Positions 9,393 to 20,590 of a DNA stretch of 64,000 bases are shown here, one piece after another. Source of the DNA: Prorocentrum cordatum (taxonomy: Eukaryota > Sar > Dinophyceae > Prorocentrales > Prorocentraceae); contig CAUYUJ010004991.1 of assembly GCA_963575745.1 (NCBI GenBank), positions 449,916-513,915 on the forward strand, written 5' to 3'. The notes under the pieces are model-generated. The model was not told the origin of the DNA. It saw only the letters and a list, made by a program, of their open reading frames with translations, and did no database searches. Made by a program: the position numbers and the translations under genes. The first letter of the stretch is position 1. Every line of letters begins with the position of its first letter.

Positions 9393-10463
9393 GTGGGCCC
9401 GCGTGCCTGCCCTGCTTCCCTGGGCCCAGCTCTCGGAGCGGAAAGGGCCAGCAGCCCCTCCCTTTCTACAATGCCGGCCAAGGCCGCGACTATGCTGGGC
9501 GCGGGGGCGGCCATCTCTCCCGCCCCGCTCCTGGGCGTCGAATGCATTGGCGCATTATCGTGCGAGGTCCTCCTGCCAGGCGATTCGACCAACATGAGCA
9601 TCGCAAGGATCCTGGAAGAACTCGCCCTCCACAACCAGCACTCAGATCCCCCGCCCACTATTGTCGCCACCAATCTTGGCGCTGCCGCTGTGATCACCCT
9701 CAGGCACTGGCTTGGCATCCCTCGCCGTCCGGCGTACCTCGTTGTTTTCGGAGCCCACCGACCAGGAGTTGCGGATGAGCTGAACGTCGCCACGCAGGCG
9801 CACATGCTCTGGGGCCACCGCATAGCGGACACGGCCGGTCACCTCGTGGCAATGGGGGACCCGCTGCTTGGCCCATGAGGGCGCGTTCAGTTTTTTGCGC
9901 TGCATGCGCGTACCGCAGCCAACGCGACTAGGACTGCTGCACCCCCCTCCGTCACTGTGCACTGCCTCACGGACGGCGCCCCCGCGCCCACCACGCTCCA
10001 TGCGGTGGGCGGGCTCACCCTCGGCCCAGACATGCTTGCAGTCCTGTGGCAACTCGAAGCCTCCCTCGACTGTACTCCGTGCGCCCTCGCGCGGGAAACT
10101 TCGGCCCACGCGCCAGGCGACAACCCTCGCCGCCATGCCGCAGCGGCAGAAGGCTTTACCCACCACGCCCTTCGCACCGCCCATCCAGCGCGGCCATGGG
10201 GCGCTGACACCGGACTCCTTGAGGAGGCTGCGCAACGCATGCGCAGCCTGCCTGCCGCCGACATCCCAGTCACCTGCTGGACGTCAAGGGGCGCCAACGG
10301 GTCGCCCGACGACCCCGCCCCCCGCCCCTGCCGGTCCGCCCGAGCGACGGCAGCGAGCCCTCCGCTCCAGGCAGCGCGCGCAAAAGGGCCGAGGCCCGAC
10401 CGCGGCCTCTCTGGACCGCAACCATCGGGCGCCACCCTGGCCGCAGCGGGCCCCGCGCCGTGA
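9393..10463 (+). pseudogene. possible RNase H-like frame interrupted by one TGA
   Basis: One reading frame runs from 9393 to 10463 with a single stop, TGA at 9876-9878. The part before the stop has protein-like composition: CIGALSCEVLLPGDSTN, ARILEELALHNQ, PPTIVATNLGAAAVITLRHW, and GHRIADTAGHLVAMG. This order resembles an RNase H fold: an acidic helix, a strand plus helix where the usual DS reads TN, and a terminal GNxxADxxA-like motif. The part after the stop is Ala/Pro/Arg-rich and starts with HCLTDG. If real, it would be the RNase H part of a retroelement with decayed catalytic residues. The match is weak and by eye; a GC-rich host gene is an alternative. Confidence 0.3.
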
Positions 10464-10520
10464 GGGCTCTCTCTCTCTATCCCCTCCGGACGCTGGCTTT
10501 CGAGCACCCGGGTCCCCTCC

Positions 10521-10720
10521 CAGAGCAGCAGGTCTCGTGGATCACGCGTCCGAGGTCGGGGGGCGCCCGCGCGAAGCTGCCAGCCCAGGACCTGGCCCCG
10601 CACGCTGCCGTCCCTTCCCAGAGCAGCAGGTCTCGTGGGCCACGCGTCCGAGGTCGGGGGGCGCCCGCGCGAAGCCGCCAGCCCAGGACCCGGCCCCGCA
10701 CGCTGCTCCCGGGCGCCGCC
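10521..10720. repeat. 98 bp tandem duplication
   Basis: CAGAGCAGCAGGTCTCGTGG begins at 10521 and again at 10619. The two units are nearly identical through GAGGTCGGGGGGCGCCCGCG and the GCCAGCCCAGGAC block. The unit is not a multiple of three, so it would shift the frame of any protein crossing it. Confidence 0.9.
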
Positions 10721-11570
10721 GCGCCTCCGCCGCGTAGCAGCAGGTGCCTCTCGTCCTGCTCACCGGATCGGAGGGGTGCCGCCCCCCGCGGCTACGACGG
10801 CCGAGTCGCGACCGCGGTCTGACAGCTCCTGCGCTCCGGCGGGCGCTCCGCCTCCAACGCAGAGGGCCGCGGCGGGCGCGGCGGCGGGGCCGGCGGCGCT
10901 GGCGTCGTCGGCAGTTGCGCAGCGCGCTCTCGCCAGCCTGGTTGCGGCCCTACTCGACCCCAGCAACGCCCGTCGCCGACTTCACGCCCACCCACTGGCA
11001 CGAGTGGGCCATCGTGCGCGCCGCCGACGCGGGCGACGTCGGTGCCGACTTCGGCCCTCGCACCTTCGCTGCTCCACAGCTCAGCCTCTTCACCTGCTCG
11101 CCCCCCCCCTTCGCTCTCCGCGACGCCGCCCAGGGCGGAAGGCAGGTCCCTGCCGCGCAAGCGGGGCGCAGCGACGCTGCCTCTCCCCAGAAGCGGCACA
11201 GTTTCCGCTGCGCTTCCCGACCTCGCGGGGGGCGCAAGCCAAGGCGTTGAGCCTCCTGTCTCTCCCTCGCTCCGCCCTGCCGCCACTTCTCACCTCTCGC
11301 GCGCCTCGCCCGCGGCATTAGCCCGCTCGCTCTCCGAATGCGCACCTGCCTTCTCCCTCGTCGCTGTCCTCGCCGTCGATGGTAGCCGTGTGGGCTCCTC
11401 CCCCTGGTCGTTGGGTCGGCCTCGTCTCTCGCCCTCGCTTTCTCCCTGCCGTCCTCGCCCCGATGGCATGTGGTGCGGCCCTGCTCCGAGGCCTGCGTGC
11501 GCGCAGGGTCGCGTTCGCTGTGCTTGACTTGCTTCGCCTCGCCTCTGCGCGCGGGTGCGCGATCGTCAAA
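10721..11570. other. GC-rich unassigned region
   Basis: Open in several frames because of high GC. One plus frame near 10,960-11,160 has protein-like composition (FTPTHWHEWAIVRAADAG, PRTFAAPQLSLFTC). I could not assign it and cannot exclude a decayed mobile-element ORF continuing from 9.4 kb. Confidence 0.3.
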
Positions 11571-11573
11571 ACG

Positions 11574-11880
<307 letters not shown>

Positions 11881-12137
11881 GGGAGGGGGGAGGGGTGCGC
11901 TATGATCGTGCCGAGTGTGTTGGGCGGGCAGAGAGGAAGGGGGGGGGGGCGGTGCGGAGCACGTGCCGAGTGTACACTGGGCGAGCGGAAGGGGGGGCGG
12001 CGTACAGTGCGCGTGCCGAGTGTGTACTGGGCGGGCTGGGAGGGAGGGGGGAGAAACGCACACTTATGCTGTTGTTGGTACTTGTTGTTTGTTATTCCCT
12101 CTGTCGGGCTATCACTGTTTGTTATCACACGTGCGCC
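11881..12137. repeat. degenerate GTGCCGAGTGT-GGGCGGG minisatellite
   Basis: The words GTGCCGAGTGT and (A/T)CTGGGCGGGC or TTGGGCGGGC recur about every 50-60 bp (four copies near 11,872-12,040). A related word occurs near 13,700-13,740 (GTGCCGAGCGTGCACTGGGC). No gene. Confidence 0.7.
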
Positions 12138-12168
<31 letters not shown>

Positions 12169-12303
12169 GTCTAGGCTTCATGGCACAACTTTGCGTGCAC
12201 GTGTGGGAGTTACGCGTTGCGTGGGTGCTGTGTTGTTTCTTGTGCGTGCTGCGCATTGCGCTATGCGCTGCGTGTTGCGTGTTGCGTGTTGCGTGTTGCG
12301 TGT

Positions 12304-12383
<80 letters not shown>

Positions 12384-12440
12384 TGTGTGCGTGTGTGTGT
12401 GTGTGCGTGAATGCGTGTGTGTGTGTGTGTGTGTGTGCAT
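12138..12440. repeat. GT microsatellites and GCGTGTT heptamer run
   Basis: GT runs at 12138-12168 and 12308-12440, with a GCGTGTT/GCGTGTTGC heptamer run between about 12268 and 12308. Confidence 0.95.
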
Positions 12441-12529
12441 CGACTTGCGACACGACGACAGTGGAGACGCACCAAGGGGATGCTCAAGGGACAGTCCAAT
12501 GCTACTAGGACTCTGCGCTTTGTTTTTTT

Positions 12530-12990
12530 AGCCGGTTGTATGCCCCAGGGCTTCAAGGTGCCAACTCCTGCCGACGCAACTCTTATTCAGACCGCAAGGC
12601 GGGCCGACAAAGAAAACCGGGCCAGGGACGGAACAGGGACGGGCCGGAAAGCGAGGAGCCGAGGAGCGAGAAAGGGAGGAGGGGAGGAAGGGGCGACGAC
12701 AGGCAAGGACAGACCAGGCCGACGGACGGAGGGACGGGGGGACGGGGAGGGGCAGCCGAGCAGGGAGAGAAAGAGGGAGGGCACAACACACAAGGAGAAG
12801 GAAGCACGAAGGAACACGAAGGGGAAGCAGAGGGGAGGACACGGGGAGGGGGAGGGGAGAGGGAGGGAGAGGGGGAGAGCCAGACACGAGGCAAGGCCAG
12901 CGGAACACACAGGGCCAGCGGGCAGGGGAAAGGCCGGCTCGGCTCGAGCACTCCTCCAGCACTCGGAGCCGCACACCCTACTCTGTTCCT
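12530..12990. other. purine-rich spacer
   Basis: Plus strand is dominated by GGGA, AGGG and GGAC words with no clean period. Arg/Gly/Glu-rich and Pro/Ser/Leu-rich frames on the two strands are compositional. No gene seen. Confidence 0.5.
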
Positions 12991-13004
12991 TTCTTCGACG
13001 TCTT

Positions 13005-13430
13005 CTGCATGTCCCGCCTGTGCGTTGACCGCGCTGCAAGAGATTCTCCCTCGTTCCCGTTCGTCTTCTTCCTGCCATCGTGGTTCCTGATGTCCTTCGC
13101 TTCCCCGTGGCCCCCTTGAAAGCCGAAACGCTCTCTGGTTGTTCCGCCTGTGCCTTAACCGCGCTTCTAGGGATGACCATCACCGGGGTCCCAAAGCTGG
13201 CATTGAGAATCATTTCCTGTCTCAGCTTGGACCGGTGCCCGCATGTCCCGCCTGTGCTTTGACGGCACTCCCAGGGATGCTTCCCCCTTCCTGCTCGTCT
13301 TCTTGCTGTCGTCGTCGTTCCTGGTGCCCTTCGCTTCCCTGTCGTCCCCCAGAAACCCGAAACGCTCTCTGGGTGTTCCGCCTGTGCGTTGACCGCGCTC
13401 CAATGGATGCCCACTTCTTCGTTCCGATTG
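13005..13430. repeat. tandem repeat with ~117/235 bp higher-order period
   Basis: The word CCGCCTGTGCGTTGACCGCG or a close variant occurs near 13014, 13146, 13247 and 13379. Alternate copies share their following sequence (TTCTTCTTCCTGCCATCG / TTCTTGCTGTCGTCG and CCGAAACGCTCTCTGG), so the array is two ~235 bp dimers. Confidence 0.85.
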
Positions 13431-13528
13431 CCCACGAGGGCTGACCTCTCCTTCGTTCCGCTGCCTGACCTTGGATCGCCCGCGTGGCTCATCGCGCCGC
13501 CGCGTGCGCTCGAAAAAGGAGTGCGCGT

Positions 13529-13655
13529 GTGTGTGTGTGTGTGTGCATGTGTGCATGTGTGCATGTGTGCATGTGTGCGGTTGCGTGCAGTGTGTGCGTG
13601 TGTGCGTGTGTGTGTGTGTGTGTGTGCGTGGTGTGTGTGTGTGTGTGTGTGTGCA
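13529..13655. repeat. GT/GTGCAT microsatellite
   Basis: GT runs interspersed with GTGCAT units. Confidence 0.95.
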
Positions 13656-13784
13656 ACCTGTGTGCGGGGCGGGCAGGACGGGGGGCCATTACGGTGAATG
13701 TGCCGAGCGTGCACTGGGCGGGCGGGAGGGGGCGGCGCGCGGTGCGCGTGCCCGAAAAAAGGGAACGCGCTGGTATGCCATGCG

Positions 13785-13915
13785 CCTGTGGTCCGCCGTG
13801 CCGGTCGGCCGTGCTGCTGTGGTCTGCCGTGCTGGTCTGTCGTGCTTCTGTGGTCTGCCGTGTTTGCCGTGCTCCTGTGGTCTGCCATCCTGGCCTGCAG
13901 TGCTGTGCGTGTTGT
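13785..13915. repeat. CTGCCGTGCTG minisatellite, copy A
   Basis: About eight copies of a 14-18 bp word of the form TGGTCTGCCGTGCTGCTG. The same word family forms a longer array at 20,080-20,296 and scattered copies near 2470 and 2815. Confidence 0.85.
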
Positions 13916-14035
13916 AATTGTGCGATTTGTGGGTTATGTGTCGTCGTTAGCTCTGTGTGCAGAGCTGTGTGTTTTGCGCTGTGTGCAGTGCGTCGTGTAT
14001 GACGTGATATTTGGAGTGTTGTGTGCGGTGTGGTG

Positions 14036-14320
14036 TATGTATGTAGGCATGTATGTCTGTATGTCTGTCCGTCTGTCCGTCCGTCCGTCTGTATATGCAT
14101 GGATGCATGCATGCATGCATGCATATACGCATGCGTGTATGTATGTATCCACGTACGTACGTAGGCATGTCTGCATATATGTATGTACGCATGTATGCAT
14201 GTTTGTATGTCTGTAGATATTCATGTGTGCATGCATGTATGTATGTATGCATGCATGTATGTATGTATGTATGGTATGTGTGTATGCATGCATATGTGCA
14301 TGCATACGCATATGTATATG
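14036..14320. repeat. ATGC/ATGT/GTCC tetranucleotide microsatellite
   Basis: Same sequence type as 3945-4470, with GTCC, ATGC and ATGT runs. Open in several frames by repetition only. Confidence 0.95.
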
Positions 14321-14589
14321 TCGGAGGTGAGGGGGTGAGATCGAAGTGGAACGGAGAGCCCCCCTACCGGGAAATCGGTTTCGGTTTCGTGTTCGTGCGT
14401 GCCGTGCGTGCGGGCGAGGCGAAGCTTCGTGGGCGGGCGAGAAATAAGTCTCCTGTAGCTGAGGCGCGGCCGGACCAAAAGTCTCCCTTCCGGCAACCAG
14501 TACCCCGCGGTGTCCCGCCAGTGTCCCGCTCGGGGGCCGGTGGCGCGCAGTGTCCCGCCGGTGTCCCGCTGGTGTCCCGTCGGTGTCCC

Positions 14590-14635
<46 letters not shown>

Positions 14636-14690
14636 TTGATGATGTTGACGATGATGATGATGGTGATTGCGGTGATGATGATGGTTTCCC

Positions 14691-14721
<31 letters not shown>

Positions 14722-15309
14722 TTGACGATGTTGATGATGATGGTGGTGATGGTGGTGATGATGATGGTGCCCCGATGATGGTGATGCTGATGTTGCTGAT
14801 GATGATGATGATGGTGCCCCGATGATGATGATGATGTTGATGATCCTGATGATGTTGATCATGACCAGATAACTTGATGATGATGAACATGATGATGGTG
14901 TCCCGATGATGATGATGAGGTTAATGATGATGCTGTCGATGATGATGGTGATGATGATGGTGTCCCAATGCTGATGATGATGATGATAATGATAATGATG
15001 ATGATGATGATGGTGTCCCGATGGTGATGATGTTGATGATGAGGATGATGATGAGGTCATGATGATGATTTTGATGATGGTGGCCCAATGATGGTGATGA
15101 TGATGCTGATGTTGATGATAATGATGGTGTCCCGATGATGATGATGGTGATGATGATGATGGTGACGATGATGATGGTGTTCCGATGATGATGATGTTGA
15201 TGATGATGGTGTTGCTCATGATGATGATGGTGGTGTCTTGATGATGATGCTGCTGATGATGTTGTTCATGATCATGATGATGAGATGGTGATGATGATGG
15301 TGGTGTCCC

Positions 15310-15352
<43 letters not shown>

Positions 15353-15855
15353 GTGTCCCGATGATGAGAGTGTTGATGAATATGATGCTGGTGACGATGA
15401 TGGTGTCCCGATGATGATGATGGTGATGATGATGATGATGATGTTGATGATGATGGTGATGAGGTGATGATGGTGATGATGATGGTGTCCCGATGATGCT
15501 GATGATGATGATGATGTTGATGACGTTGGTGACGATTATGTGGATGATAATGATGATGACGTTGATTGTGACGTTGATTGTGATATCGATTGTCATATCG
15601 ATAATGAGATCGATAGTTAGACCGAATGTGAGATCGATTGTGAGATCGGTAGTGAGATCGATAGTCAGATCGATCGAATGGAATAGATCGAGTGAGATCG
15701 ATTGTGAAATCGATCGAGTGAGATCGAACGAGCGAGACCGATAGTGAGATCGATAGTGATATCGATAGTGAGACCGATCGAGTGAGACTTTGGTTCCTCC
15801 CCCCCCGAACCTCCTTATCACCCGAGGGGTGGTCATATAGGTATAGGTATATGCA
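14321..15855. repeat. composite repeat, copy A
   Basis: Order: a head (GGTGAG, ACGGAGAGCCCCCCTACCGG, GAAATCGG, GCGGGCGAGGCGAAGC, GGCCGGACCAAA), GTGTCCCG words, a long GATGAT tract (14590-15570), an ATCGATAGTGAG tract (15586-15790), then a tail (CCTCCTTATCACCCGA). The same head, GTGTCCCG and GATCGATAGTGAG parts and tail recur in the same order at 15,856-16,690, so this is half of a tandem duplication whose GAT tract is present only here. Confidence 0.85.
14590..15570. repeat. (GAT)n with interspersed GTGTCCC words
   Basis: Nearly 1 kb of GAT triplets broken every 60-100 bp by GGTGTCCCGAT or GGTGCCCCGAT. The minus-strand His/Ser/Ile frame of over 500 residues across it is a repeat translation. 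Confidence 0.97.
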
Positions 15856-16690
15856 TATGTCTGTTGGACATTGGGGGGTGAGTCCGACGTGAAACGGAGA
15901 CCCCACTACCGGGAAATCGATTTCGGTTTCGGGTTCGTGTCGTGCGTGCCGTGCGTGCGTGCGTGCGTGCGGGCGAGGCGAAGCTGCGTGGGCGGGCGAG
16001 AGGAAATCTTCCTGTGGCTGGCCCGCGGCCGGACCAAATGATTCTCCTCTGGCGGCCGGTGGCCCGCGGTGTCCTGCTGGTGTCCCGTTGTGTCCGCCGT
16101 TGCTAGGGAGAAGTCAAGACAAATGATTCTCCCCCTCCCGCCCGTCCCGCGGTGGCTCGCGGTGTCCCGCGGTGTTCCGTGGTGTCCCGTGGTGTCCCGT
16201 TGAATGAGATCGATAGTGAGATCGATAGTGAGATCGATCTGGTGCCCCGAGGTGTCCCAAAAAGTGAAATCGCTAATGAGATCAATAGTGAGATCGACAG
16301 GTGTCCCGTGGTGTCCCGTGGTATCCCGTGGGGTGTCCCGTTGAGTGAGATCGATAGTGAGATCGATAGTGAGATCGATGTGGTGTCCCGAGGGGTCCCG
16401 TGGTGTCCTATGGTGCACCGTTGAGTGAGATCGATAGTGAGACCGATAGTGAGATCGAGAGGTGTCCCGCGGAATCCCGTGGTGGCACGTGATGTCCCGT
16501 GGTGTCCCGTTGAGTGAGATCGATAGTAAGATCCATAGTGAGATCTATAGTGAGATCGAGAAATATCCCGTGGTGTCCCGTTGAGTGAGATCGATAGTGA
16601 GATCGATTGAATCCGATGTTGGTTCCCCCCCCTCTCCCCTCCCCCAACCTCCTTATCACCCGAAGGGTGGTCGTACAGGTATGTATATAT
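15856..16690. repeat. composite repeat, copy B
   Basis: Head at 15,870-16,060 closely matches 14,335-14,480. Then GTGTCCCGTGGTGTCCCGTT alternates with GAGATCGATAGTGAGATCGA in about six blocks to 16,610, and the tail (CCTCCTTATCACCCGAAGGG, 16,650) matches 15,810. There is no GAT tract. Confidence 0.85.
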
Positions 16691-16723
16691 GTCTTGTGTG
16701 TGTGTGTGTGTGTGCGTGTGCGT

Positions 16724-16778
<55 letters not shown>

Positions 16779-16835
16779 GGTGCGTGCGTGGGTGCGTGCG
16801 TGCGTGTGTGCGTGCGTGCGTGCGTGCGTGTAGGT
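16691..16835. repeat. GT/GTGC microsatellite
   Basis: GT and GTGC runs. Confidence 0.95.
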
Positions 16836-17400
16836 GCCTTGGCCCCCGCGGCCCGCTGCTCTCTCCTCGGGCGGTGTCCGTGCTCTCAGCGCCCGCGCCC
16901 CCCCGAGCCTCTCTCGGCCTTTTCCTTCGCGGCCCGCCGCGCTTTCCCGGCCCCTTGGCCGCCGCTCCCGGCCTGCCGATCGGGCCTCGCCCCCCGTGGG
17001 GCCTTGGGCCTCGCCTCTTGCCCCGCCCCGCCCCGCCCCGCCCTGCCTGGCCCCGCTGGCCTCTCCATGGCGCGCCGCGGCCTCTCCGGCCCCAGCCGCC
17101 CGCCACTGGCTCTCTGCCAGGGCCCCCCTGCCCGCCCAGCGCTTCCGCGCGGCCCCCCGCCGCACCGCCGCGCGGCGCTCCCTCTACGCCCGCCTCCTCG
17201 GCGCGGCGTCGCCCTGCTGCTGCCCCGCCCCGCCTCCGCCGTCCGCGCCCCCCCCCCGCCCGCTGCCCGCTGCCTGCCCGCCGCCCCCGGGCACCGCCCC
17301 GCGAGGGGCTGGCCGTCTCCCATTTTCTTTCCCTCTTCAGACACTGCGCCCCGCGAGGGGCACCCGACGCGCTGGCGAGTCGCCGCGCCGCTGCGACCAA
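16836..17400. repeat. GC-rich dispersed segment, copy 2
   Basis: C-rich, GC-rich segment related to 3360-3945, also adjoining GT tracts. Open frames on both strands are not supported as genes. Confidence 0.5.
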
Positions 17401-17403
17401 AAA

Positions 17404-17482
17404 GTGCGTGTGTGTTCTTGTGTGTGCGTTTTTTTTTTGTGTGTGTGTGCGTATGTGTGTGTGTGTGTGTGTTTGTGTGTGC

Positions 17483-17515
<33 letters not shown>
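17404..17515. repeat. GT microsatellite with T-run
   Basis: GTGT runs, including a short poly-T at ~17,430. The tract ends where the BTB pseudogene stops. Confidence 0.95.
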
Positions 17516-17519
<4 letters not shown>

Positions 17520-19155
17520 GTGTGCTGTGTGATTACGTATCGACGGGCCACTTTTGGGACTGTCATCACCACTGCAGGCGCTGCCGCTTTTGCGACTCTA
17601 GCACCAAGCAGCATCACATCTTTGGCCAGGGCTGGATTGTCTCGAATGAGCGCATCCAAGCAATCCTCGTTCTTCTCTACAACGCTGCTGTACTCTGTGG
17701 TGAGCAAGGCCCAACATGAAGATTCAAGCTGTCCCCCTGTTCCACATCCTCGCCCGAGGAAGCGCAGCACGTTATCAGCAAAAAGCGTGGAAGAAAGCTC
17801 GGCGTCAGCTAGGGCAGTGAGTCGATGAAGACGATATCGGTCGGCCAGCGCGCGCACATCCTATACCATATTCGCATCGGAGCCAGCATCATATGAGTCT
17901 TCCAGCAAGAAATGCAGAAGTGCTGAAGCCACAACCTTCGTGCCTTGGGGATCTGACCGGAGGTCAACTTCTCCCGATGAATTCACGCGACAATTTGCAA
18001 TGAACATGTCGCGGAAATAGTCCGAGCGTGCCGCAAGAAGACGGAGGTCAAACTATAAAGACTCACCACCAGCAACACGAAACTCTATACTGCGCACTTG
18101 TTTGCTCACGTCCAGAGCGGCAATGTCTTTGTGCAGTGCTGGTTCAAGGGCATCTTTACCCTCCAATAGAGCGAGGTGAATTGAAGTGTGGCGCTCTATC
18201 TCGGGGTCTCTCTCAAAGTAGAACAGTCGATTTCCATACGCCAGCAGGTCGTCCAGACACCAGCTGCCATGTCTCCCCAGATCGAGAGGAATGGCTTCAC
18301 ATGTTTGTGTGTCAATCTTAGTCCTATCAATGTTGCCCCACATGTTGCGCCCTTCCTGGACATTGGCATCCACAGTGCTTCCATACAAACCCTTCCGATA
18401 TCCCCAGCATCGTACGACCGCCGTATCCTCGACGGGCTGTCAACGGGAGGTCACGATCAGGAGGCCCTGTGATGGAAATGGCATCGCAACTGTCGAACAA
18501 CCATGCCTGCAAACCTGTCTGCGTGCCATGCGACTCTGCCGTGCATGAACTTAACCAGAAGACCTTTGCATGACAATCTTTTTTCCGCCACAGCATGCCA
18601 GCGGCGGTCACCGCTTGGTGCAGACACCCAAGTAGTTTTGATCAGAGCGCCCTGTGTGGCGGAGTGCATTTCACACCTAAACGAGCCGGCACATTCTAGG
18701 TAAACAGCCCATCGTTGATCATGAAGTCCTGTCACATGTAAACCTTCAAGGGCACTGACATCTGGACGGTCTAAGGCGTGACCCTGTCCTGTTGTGAGTG
18801 ATACCCACCCAAAGCAACACATCTGATTTGTCGTCACTTTATCTGTTCTGATGAGGGCATGCCCAACCGCTATCTCAAGTTCGTCTGGCATTTCGCCTGG
18901 CATCCCGTCTCCGAACACATGGCCAACTTACACAGTCTGCACAGTGCCGCGATCAGGAATGATGCGGACGAGCTGCCACGTTGAACTTACTGCAATCATT
19001 TCAACACTGTCATCTGCAGAGTGTGCCACCAGAAGCTGACCACCAACCATCGATCTATAGAGATCGATTGGCACTCGCTTTGCAATGCAGTCAAGAGAGA
19101 TCATATTGCGGACCTGCAAAAAGGTTTGAGTCCAAAGCTTGGGCCAAAACTTCAA
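17516..19155 (-). pseudogene. intronless, broken copy of a BTB/POZ-domain protein
   Basis: Read on the minus strand, protein-like sequence continues for about 1.6 kb through several frames. The 3' part is a BTB/POZ core: LLAARSDYFRDMF, then SGEVDLRSDP, VVASALLHFLLEDSYDAG, and VRALADRYRLHRLTALADAE followed by LFADNVLRFLGRG, which matches the family pattern of a buried LAARS..F helix and a later ALADRY..L helix. BTB domains mediate dimerisation and often recruit targets to cullin-3 ligases. Upstream sequence (LLVAHSADDSVEMIAV, CCFGWVSLTTG, WAVYLECAGSFRCEM, LLAYGNRLFYF) looks like beta-propeller blades but I cannot name them. Breaks: stop after VQTV (about 18,929), a frame change near 18,460-18,610, another near 18,330-18,390, a stop after GGESL (18,053) and a stop before DVRALADRY (~17,858). 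The absence of introns in a genome with long introns suggests a retroposed copy; I found no leader relic upstream. Confidence 0.65.
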
Positions 19156-19169
19156 CCAACACGGCTACG

Positions 19170-19890
19170 GAACGTATCGAAAACCATAATGAGGCCATCT
19201 TTGGCTGTCTTGCAACCGTCTTTGGGCGCTCTTGGTGTCCTTTCGGGGCCATGTTTGAAATCTTTTGGCCGTCTTGAGGCCCTCCACGAGAGATTCCAAG
19301 ACGACGTTGGGAACATCGCTTGTTTTGAGGATGTCTCAAGTGAATCGCCAGAGCAAGAAATCCTGACCGAACAAGAACGGGAAACGAGCGTTGATCCTAA
19401 CACGTGATTTCTTGCAATCTATGCGGTGCTACCTAGGTGTTGCAATCAATGCTGTGCAATCTTGGTGCTGCAATCCATGTGGTGAAGTCTGTGTGGCGCA
19501 GGGCAATGCAAAGCAACGCAATGCAACCAATGCAACACAATGCAAAACAATGCAGCACAATACAACGGGCTGAAAAGCAATTCAAAAAAATCCAAAGCAA
19601 TGCAAACCACTGTAAAGCAGTGCACGTCACTGCAACCCAGTGCAAATCGATCCAACGCAATGCAAAATTATTCAACGCACTGTAGAGTAATGCGACGCAA
19701 TGCAAACCACACCACTGAAAGTCGCTGCACACCCACGCACCGCAATGCAAATCCATTGAAACCAACGCAAAGCACTGCAATGCGATTGCAATGCAAAGCA
19801 ATGCAGTGCGATTGCAATGCAGTGCAGTGCGATTGCAATGCAATGCGATACAAAGCAATACAGAACAGTGCAACGTGGGGGGTGCAGCGG
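19170..19890. repeat. AATGCAA composite repeat, copy 1
   Basis: Three parts in order: CTTTGGCCGTCTTGAGGCC-type words (19,190-19,300); a leader with GCAATCTATG, CTACCTAGGTG, TGCAATCCATGTGGTG and GTGTGGCGC (19,415-19,500); then a degenerate AATGCAA/GCAATGCGATT array to ~19,880. A larger copy with the same three parts in the same order lies at 51,700-53,890. The Met/Gln/Cys/Asn frame (plus) and Cys/Ile/Ala/Leu frame (minus) are array translations. Confidence 0.9.
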
Positions 19891-20079
19891 GGCGGCTGCG
19901 ACGGGCGGGAAGGGGGCCACCGAAGCGGCAGACTGGCTTTTCATCGGGACGCGCCGTGCGGCGACGGACGGGAACGGGGCCGCCGGGGCGGCAACTGGGC
20001 CCGGTTCCTTAGGAAGCAAACAAGAGCCACTAACTACAAACACTGTTTGGGGAAACTCGGGTTCGTGAAGGTTCTCCGT
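19891..20079. other. GC-rich 3' flank of the AATGCAA array
   Basis: CGGCGACGG / GGCGGCAACTGGG sequence followed by AACACTGTTTGGGGAAAC. The flank after the second array (53,885-54,080) has the same character (CGGCGACGGCGGC, then AGCACTGTCTGTGGAACC), so it probably belongs to the composite repeat. Confidence 0.5.
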
Positions 20080-20296
20080 CGTGTGGGTCTGCCATGCTGC
20101 TCGGCTGTGCTGATGCCATGGCCTGCTGTGCTCGCTTGCCGTGCTGCTATGGTCTGCCGTGCTGGTCTGCCGTGCTGCTGCTGCGGTGTCTGCCGTGCTC
20201 CTCTGGTCTGCCGTGCTGATTTGCTTTGCTGCTGTGATTTGCCGTGGTGGTTTGCCGTGCTGCTGTGGTCTGCTGTGAAGGTCTGCCGTGCCGCGT
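20080..20296. repeat. CTGCCGTGCTG minisatellite, copy B
   Basis: About twelve copies of a 14-20 bp TGGTCTGCCGTGCTGCTG word, followed by a GT microsatellite (20,303-20,350). Confidence 0.9.
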
Positions 20297-20309
20297 GATG
20301 CGTTGTGTG

Positions 20310-20354
<45 letters not shown>

Positions 20355-20399
20355 GTTGTTGAGGTTTGTGCAATTTGGTGTGTGCTTTATTTTTGATGG

Positions 20400-20590
20400 T
20401 GCTTTTCCCAAGGTGTGGTTGATTTCTGTGGTGTTGGTCCTCGTTCCGAAGGGACAGCGCCCCGCGCCGCCCTCACTCCACCTCCTCGTCCCTCTCCTCC
20501 CTCCATAGTCATCAGCGTCATCCTCCTCCTCTTCGCCGCCACCTTCGTAATAGTCTTAATGACACTAGAAGTCGTCATCATCGTCGTCAT
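20400..20590. other. spacer, no gene seen
   Basis: Mixed pyrimidine-rich sequence leading into the CAT tract. Confidence 0.4.

Noticed and set aside
8243-9778. 511-codon plus-strand frame
   Set aside because: Starts inside a GT microsatellite, is Pro/Arg-rich throughout, and overlaps equally open frames; high GC explains it.
11376-11396. GGTAGCCGTGTGGGCTC as a third spliced-leader relic
   Set aside because: About 14 matches with several substitutions and the CAAG end missing; not distinguishable from chance.
14221-15906. 561-codon minus-strand frame
   Set aside because: It is the GAT tract read as His/Ser/Ile triplets.
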